Positions 61,640 to 64,000 of a stretch of 64,000 bases of DNA are shown piece after piece. Within the stretch, counting starts at the first letter, position 1. Every line of letters starts with the position of its first letter. The stretch is taken from contig NZ_KQ976355.1 in assembly GCF_000346485.2 (NCBI RefSeq), positions 186,001 through 250,000 on the forward strand. Reading direction: 5' to 3'. The notes beneath the pieces are model-generated. The model ran no database searches, was not told the DNA's origin, and worked only from the letters and a program-made list of their open reading frames with translations. Source of the DNA: Scytonema hofmannii PCC 7110. Its GTDB lineage: Bacteria; Cyanobacteriota; Cyanobacteriia; Cyanobacteriales; Nostocaceae. A program made the position numbers and the translations under genes.

Positions 61640-63346
61640 TTAAGAACCTTTATCTTTGATTGTTTTCTCTTTACTTAGAAAAGCTTTAATCACACTTACG
61701 GGTTTTTGACTATCAATCATCGCCCTCACAGTCACAATTTTACATTTGGGTATTGAAAGTGTTCGCCCTTTCCACTCCCCATCTACTAACACCTCATAGC
61801 AATAACTCCAATACCAATGGTCGGGGTTATTTGGGTCTCGATCGCCCTCAACACGAGGATAGGAGGCAACTGTCCCAGATTTGAGCTTCTTCTTTTTGAG
61901 GTAGGAGCACAAGCTACCACTAGCCTGAGGTTTTTCTAGAGAAAAAGATAAGTCATCCCTTAGAACTTTTTTTGAGTCAGGGGATGCATCTGTACTATCT
62001 TCTTTCTCTAGAAAACTGCCTGACTCATCCCTTAGAACTTTCAGGCTAGCTCTGATTTCGTCTACAGGTGCATCCCTCTCAATCATGCATCGCACCATAC
62101 GAACCTTATCTCTAGGAAGAGAGAGCGATTTTGATTTCCACGAGCCGTCTTCTTTGACTTTGTAATTGTATCCCCAGTACCAGTGATTGAGATTATCTGG
62201 ATCGCGTTCTACAACACGAGGATAGGATGCAATTTTACCGGATTTGAGCTGAACGTTTTTCAAGTAGCGGTATAAACTGCCACTGGAACTTGAGGTGACA
62301 TGAATAATTGATTTCGGTGGTTGTTGAGTCTTTTCTAGAGAAAAGGGTTTGTCATCCCTTAGAACTGCTGAAGGCCTATCATCCACACTCATGTAAGCTC
62401 CTTGCCTTGATGTGATGCTTACGCCTTCCTTCTTCTCGATCCCATCGCCGTTTTTAGTAGACCGATTGTCTATTTCTCCCTTAACATCACTCTCATCAGT
62501 TCCTTGTTCTCGATTAAGCGACGGCGGGTTAGAGACTTCGACTTCTACAAGTCTCAAGTTTTGGGTGGAGTTAAATCCCCACTCAAAACCTCCTGTTAAG
62601 AGCTCCTTGTTAAGAATTCCCTCGTTAAATGAGAGTGTTGAGGTAGAGGATTGTTTGTCAATTAACAGTTGTGACTTGAGGACGTCGTTAGAGCTTGAAG
62701 ACGGAGTAGCGGCTTCTTGAATCTTTTCCCTTGAATAAAGATGTTCATCCCTTAGAACTTTTGAAGATGCATCAAAAGTATTGCGATACGGCTGACTCCG
62801 TAAAGCCAAGGGCTTATCGCGTTGCGTTTCCTGTTGTCCAACCGCACGGAGTGCAGTTGCCTCAAACTTCGGCTTCTCGCTTGCCTGTTCTTCTAAAACG
62901 GGCTTGGCAACATACGAGTGCTCGCTCCCCTTGGGTGTTTCGGGATCGCATACCTTGCACTTTCCCCCAGAACTATTTTTCAGCTTTAACTTTGACTCAT
63001 CACTAAAGCTTTCAGGCGCTTTCCAAGTGAGCCTTGGTGGGATGAAACGTGTTAACCGGACTAGCAATTCTGGTTCAATCGGAACGGGTATTGATTTTCC
63101 ATCCCATAGAACTAAAACGAGGGGTAAATATGCGTCTAAAAACAGCTGGTCTCTTGTCAGCTGTATAGTTCCCTCAATTGTGGCATCCTTTAGGCGAACG
63201 CGATAAGCCAAAGGCTTAACGGCTGAAGCCGTATCGCCCACCGCCCAAACATCATCTGGGTCTGGGGGTTCGTCTCCCCACTCGGAGTTATCTAACCAAC
63301 CACGCAAGATGAACCATTGCTGCTGAACTACATTTGCAATCATCAA
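61640..63346 (-). CDS. repeat protein with two W/Y-rich domains, next to dnaB
   Basis: The 568-residue protein starts 4 bases inside the dnaB stop (ATG 63346), so translation is coupled. The N-terminal 130 residues form a unique part (VVQQQWFILRGWLDNSEWGD, YLPLVLVLWDGKSIPVPIEP). A low-complexity middle contains inserted dispersed repeats (GDTASAVKPLAYRVR and ALRAVGQQETQRDKPLALRS are translated repeats) and four VLRD-type elements. Two C-terminal domains of about 75 residues each share SYPRVE-x2-RDP-x-N-x2-HWYWGY, a W-K-x2-SLS strand and a terminal PV-x-I-x-A-L helix. The family is unknown to me; the W/Y-rich beta fold could bind DNA, which would fit dnaB linkage, but this is speculation. Confidence 0.65.
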   Translation of the reverse strand: MMIANVVQQQWFILRGWLDNSEWGDEPPDPDDVWAVGDTASAVKPLAYRVRLKDATIEGTIQLTRDQLFLDAYLPLVLVLWDGKSIPVPIEPELLVRLTRFIPPRLTWKAPESFSDESKLKLKNSSGGKCKVCDPETPKGSEHSYVAKPVLEEQASEKPKFEATALRAVGQQETQRDKPLALRSQPYRNTFDASSKVLRDEHLYSREKIQEAATPSSSSNDVLKSQLLIDKQSSTSTLSFNEGILNKELLTGGFEWGFNSTQNLRLVEVEVSNPPSLNREQGTDESDVKGEIDNRSTKNGDGIEKKEGVSITSRQGAYMSVDDRPSAVLRDDKPFSLEKTQQPPKSIIHVTSSSSGSLYRYLKNVQLKSGKIASYPRVVERDPDNLNHWYWGYNYKVKEDGSWKSKSLSLPRDKVRMVRCMIERDAPVDEIRASLKVLRDESGSFLEKEDSTDASPDSKKVLRDDLSFSLEKPQASGSLCSYLKKKKLKSGTVASYPRVEGDRDPNNPDHWYWSYCYEVLVDGEWKGRTLSIPKCKIVTVRAMIDSQKPVSVIKAFLSKEKTIKDKGS

Positions 63347-64000
63347 ACTGACTCCAAATTTTTAAGAATTCCATAGGACTTGTCAAAGAACACCGTTGCC
63401 GTACCAGTCATGCCATGCCTTGACTTACCAACAATCAGTTCTAGAATTCCCTGTAAATCCGTATTGGGGTTGTAGTACTCATCTCGATAAGCAAAGATGA
63501 TATTGTCTGCCACCATCTCCAAAATTCCTGACTGGCTCAGATCGCTCATCATTGGGCGCTTGCACTGCCGGTTATCAACTCCTCTGGAAATTTGCGAAAG
63601 TGCGAGTACGGGAACATCCAATTCCCCTGCCATTTTGTAAAGTCCCCTGGCAACATCTCCCAGTTCGTAGCTGCGGTTCCCTCCACCTTTAAAGTCTTGT
63701 GCTGCCATCATTTGTAGGTAATCAACGATGACCAATCCCAGTTGACCCTCTTTTGCTTTAATCTGACGGCACTCGGAAGCAATTTGGGAAACTGTAATCC
63801 CCCTCGAATCGTTGATATAGAGCGGTAAATCTGTAGCTACACCGCTAATTTTGGCAATGCTGACAATCTCCCAGTCAGCTAAGGGAAGATCGCCAGAACG
63901 GTGTTTGCGGATGCGATCGCACTTCAAAGGAACCAAACCCAGGTACTGGTATGCTGGTGTCACGCTCATCAAACTCCACAATCTGTATTCCAGCTGCTTT
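63343..64000 (-). CDS. dnaB: replicative DNA helicase DnaB, C-terminal part (runs off window)
   Basis: The frame is open to the window end (KQLEYRLWSLMSVTPAYQY). It encodes the RecA-like helicase domain after Walker A: GLVIVDYLQMM (Walker B), ALSQISRGVDNR with the arginine region, KRPMMSDLSQSGILEMVADN with the conserved DL-x-SG, and the end EYYNPNTD...ELIVGKSRHG-x-TGT, FFDKSYGIL. The N-terminus and Walker A lie outside. A DnaB gene directly coupled to a repeat protein suggests a plasmid, phage-derived or island replication gene and not the housekeeping dnaB, but this is inference. Confidence 0.85.
   Translation of the reverse strand, partial: KQLEYRLWSLMSVTPAYQYLGLVPLKCDRIRKHRSGDLPLADWEIVSIAKISGVATDLPLYINDSRGITVSQIASECRQIKAKEGQLGLVIVDYLQMMAAQDFKGGGNRSYELGDVARGLYKMAGELDVPVLALSQISRGVDNRQCKRPMMSDLSQSGILEMVADNIIFAYRDEYYNPNTDLQGILELIVGKSRHGMTGTATVFFDKSYGILKNLESV

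Larger units (their letters stand above)
58891..62758. repeat. family of 12 short palindromic elements, often in frame
   Basis: The consensus (plus strand) is TTCTAGAGAAAA, about 10 variable bases, then CATCCCTTAGAACTT. The ends TTCTAGAG and CyyTAGAA form an imperfect inverted repeat. Copies start near 58891, 58961, 59289, 60648, 60718, 61138, 61207, 61455, 61934, 62003, 62333 and 62725. In minus-strand genes the element reads VLRD-x4-SLEK. None is seen left of 58.8 kb. Confidence 0.65.

Noticed and set aside
58891-62758. CRISPR or tandem-repeat array
   Set aside because: Copies are irregularly spaced, lie in and between coding sequence, and vary in the middle; there is no spacer regularity.
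63343-64000. Intein in dnaB
   Set aside because: DnaB often hosts inteins, but the visible part runs continuously through Walker B and the C-terminal motifs with no insertion.

Overview
The window looks like chromosome or large-plasmid DNA of a filamentous (probably Nostocales-type) cyanobacterium. The evidence is frequent HIP1 octamers (GCGATCGC), Nostoc-style interspersed palindromic repeats, and cyanobacterial families: PcxA/CemA, SLH-OprB porin, DUF2808, VKOR-thioredoxin fusion, PEP-CTERM protein and CopM-type DUF305. It reads as a metal-homeostasis and resistance island in which many genes have been duplicated, truncated or broken. No rRNA, tRNA or CRISPR array was recognised.

Left part (1-22 kb): a partial alkaline phosphatase, a cupin, and then metal efflux units. 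These are ziaR with its palindromic operator and a broken cation diffusion facilitator (CDF); a CmtR-like sensor in an operon with a P1B ATPase carrying an unusual CSC motif; an APC-motif P1B ATPase followed by lspA, as in lead-resistance operons; and a second CmtR-like sensor divergent from a three-HMA Cd/Zn/Pb ATPase. Between them lie sulfide genes (sqr, a broken ETHE1-like dioxygenase, VKOR), cysK, and pseudogenes of a P450, a CDF and a second VKOR. ATATCA...TGATAT palindromes recur beside the sensors and pumps.

Middle (22-29 kb): DUF1980 and UPF0060 membrane proteins, a manganese-type ABC transporter (mntCAB), a TPR protein, a small secreted Cys protein with a paralogue at 4.9 kb, and cbiM-cbiN behind a probable cobalamin riboswitch.

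Right-centre (28-59 kb): an apparent regulon. About twenty copies of a direct repeat, TTTCAT-N5-TTTCAT, lie in intergenic DNA. The copies are followed after about 10 nt by a -10-like hexamer and precede DUF2808 genes, pcxA, czcB-czcA, P-type ATPases, a porin and a response regulator. Two OmpR-type regulators are encoded here: one intact with its histidine kinase, one with a damaged C-terminus beside copM. Four copies of a leader hairpin (CAGGCTT...AAGCCTG) follow some of these promoters and may mark small RNAs or attenuators.

Right end (59-64 kb): a partial dnaB helicase overlapped by a gene for a repeat protein with W/Y-rich domains. Its degraded copies, and twelve copies of a short TTCTAGAG...CCTTAGAA element that is often read in frame, fill the preceding 3 kb.
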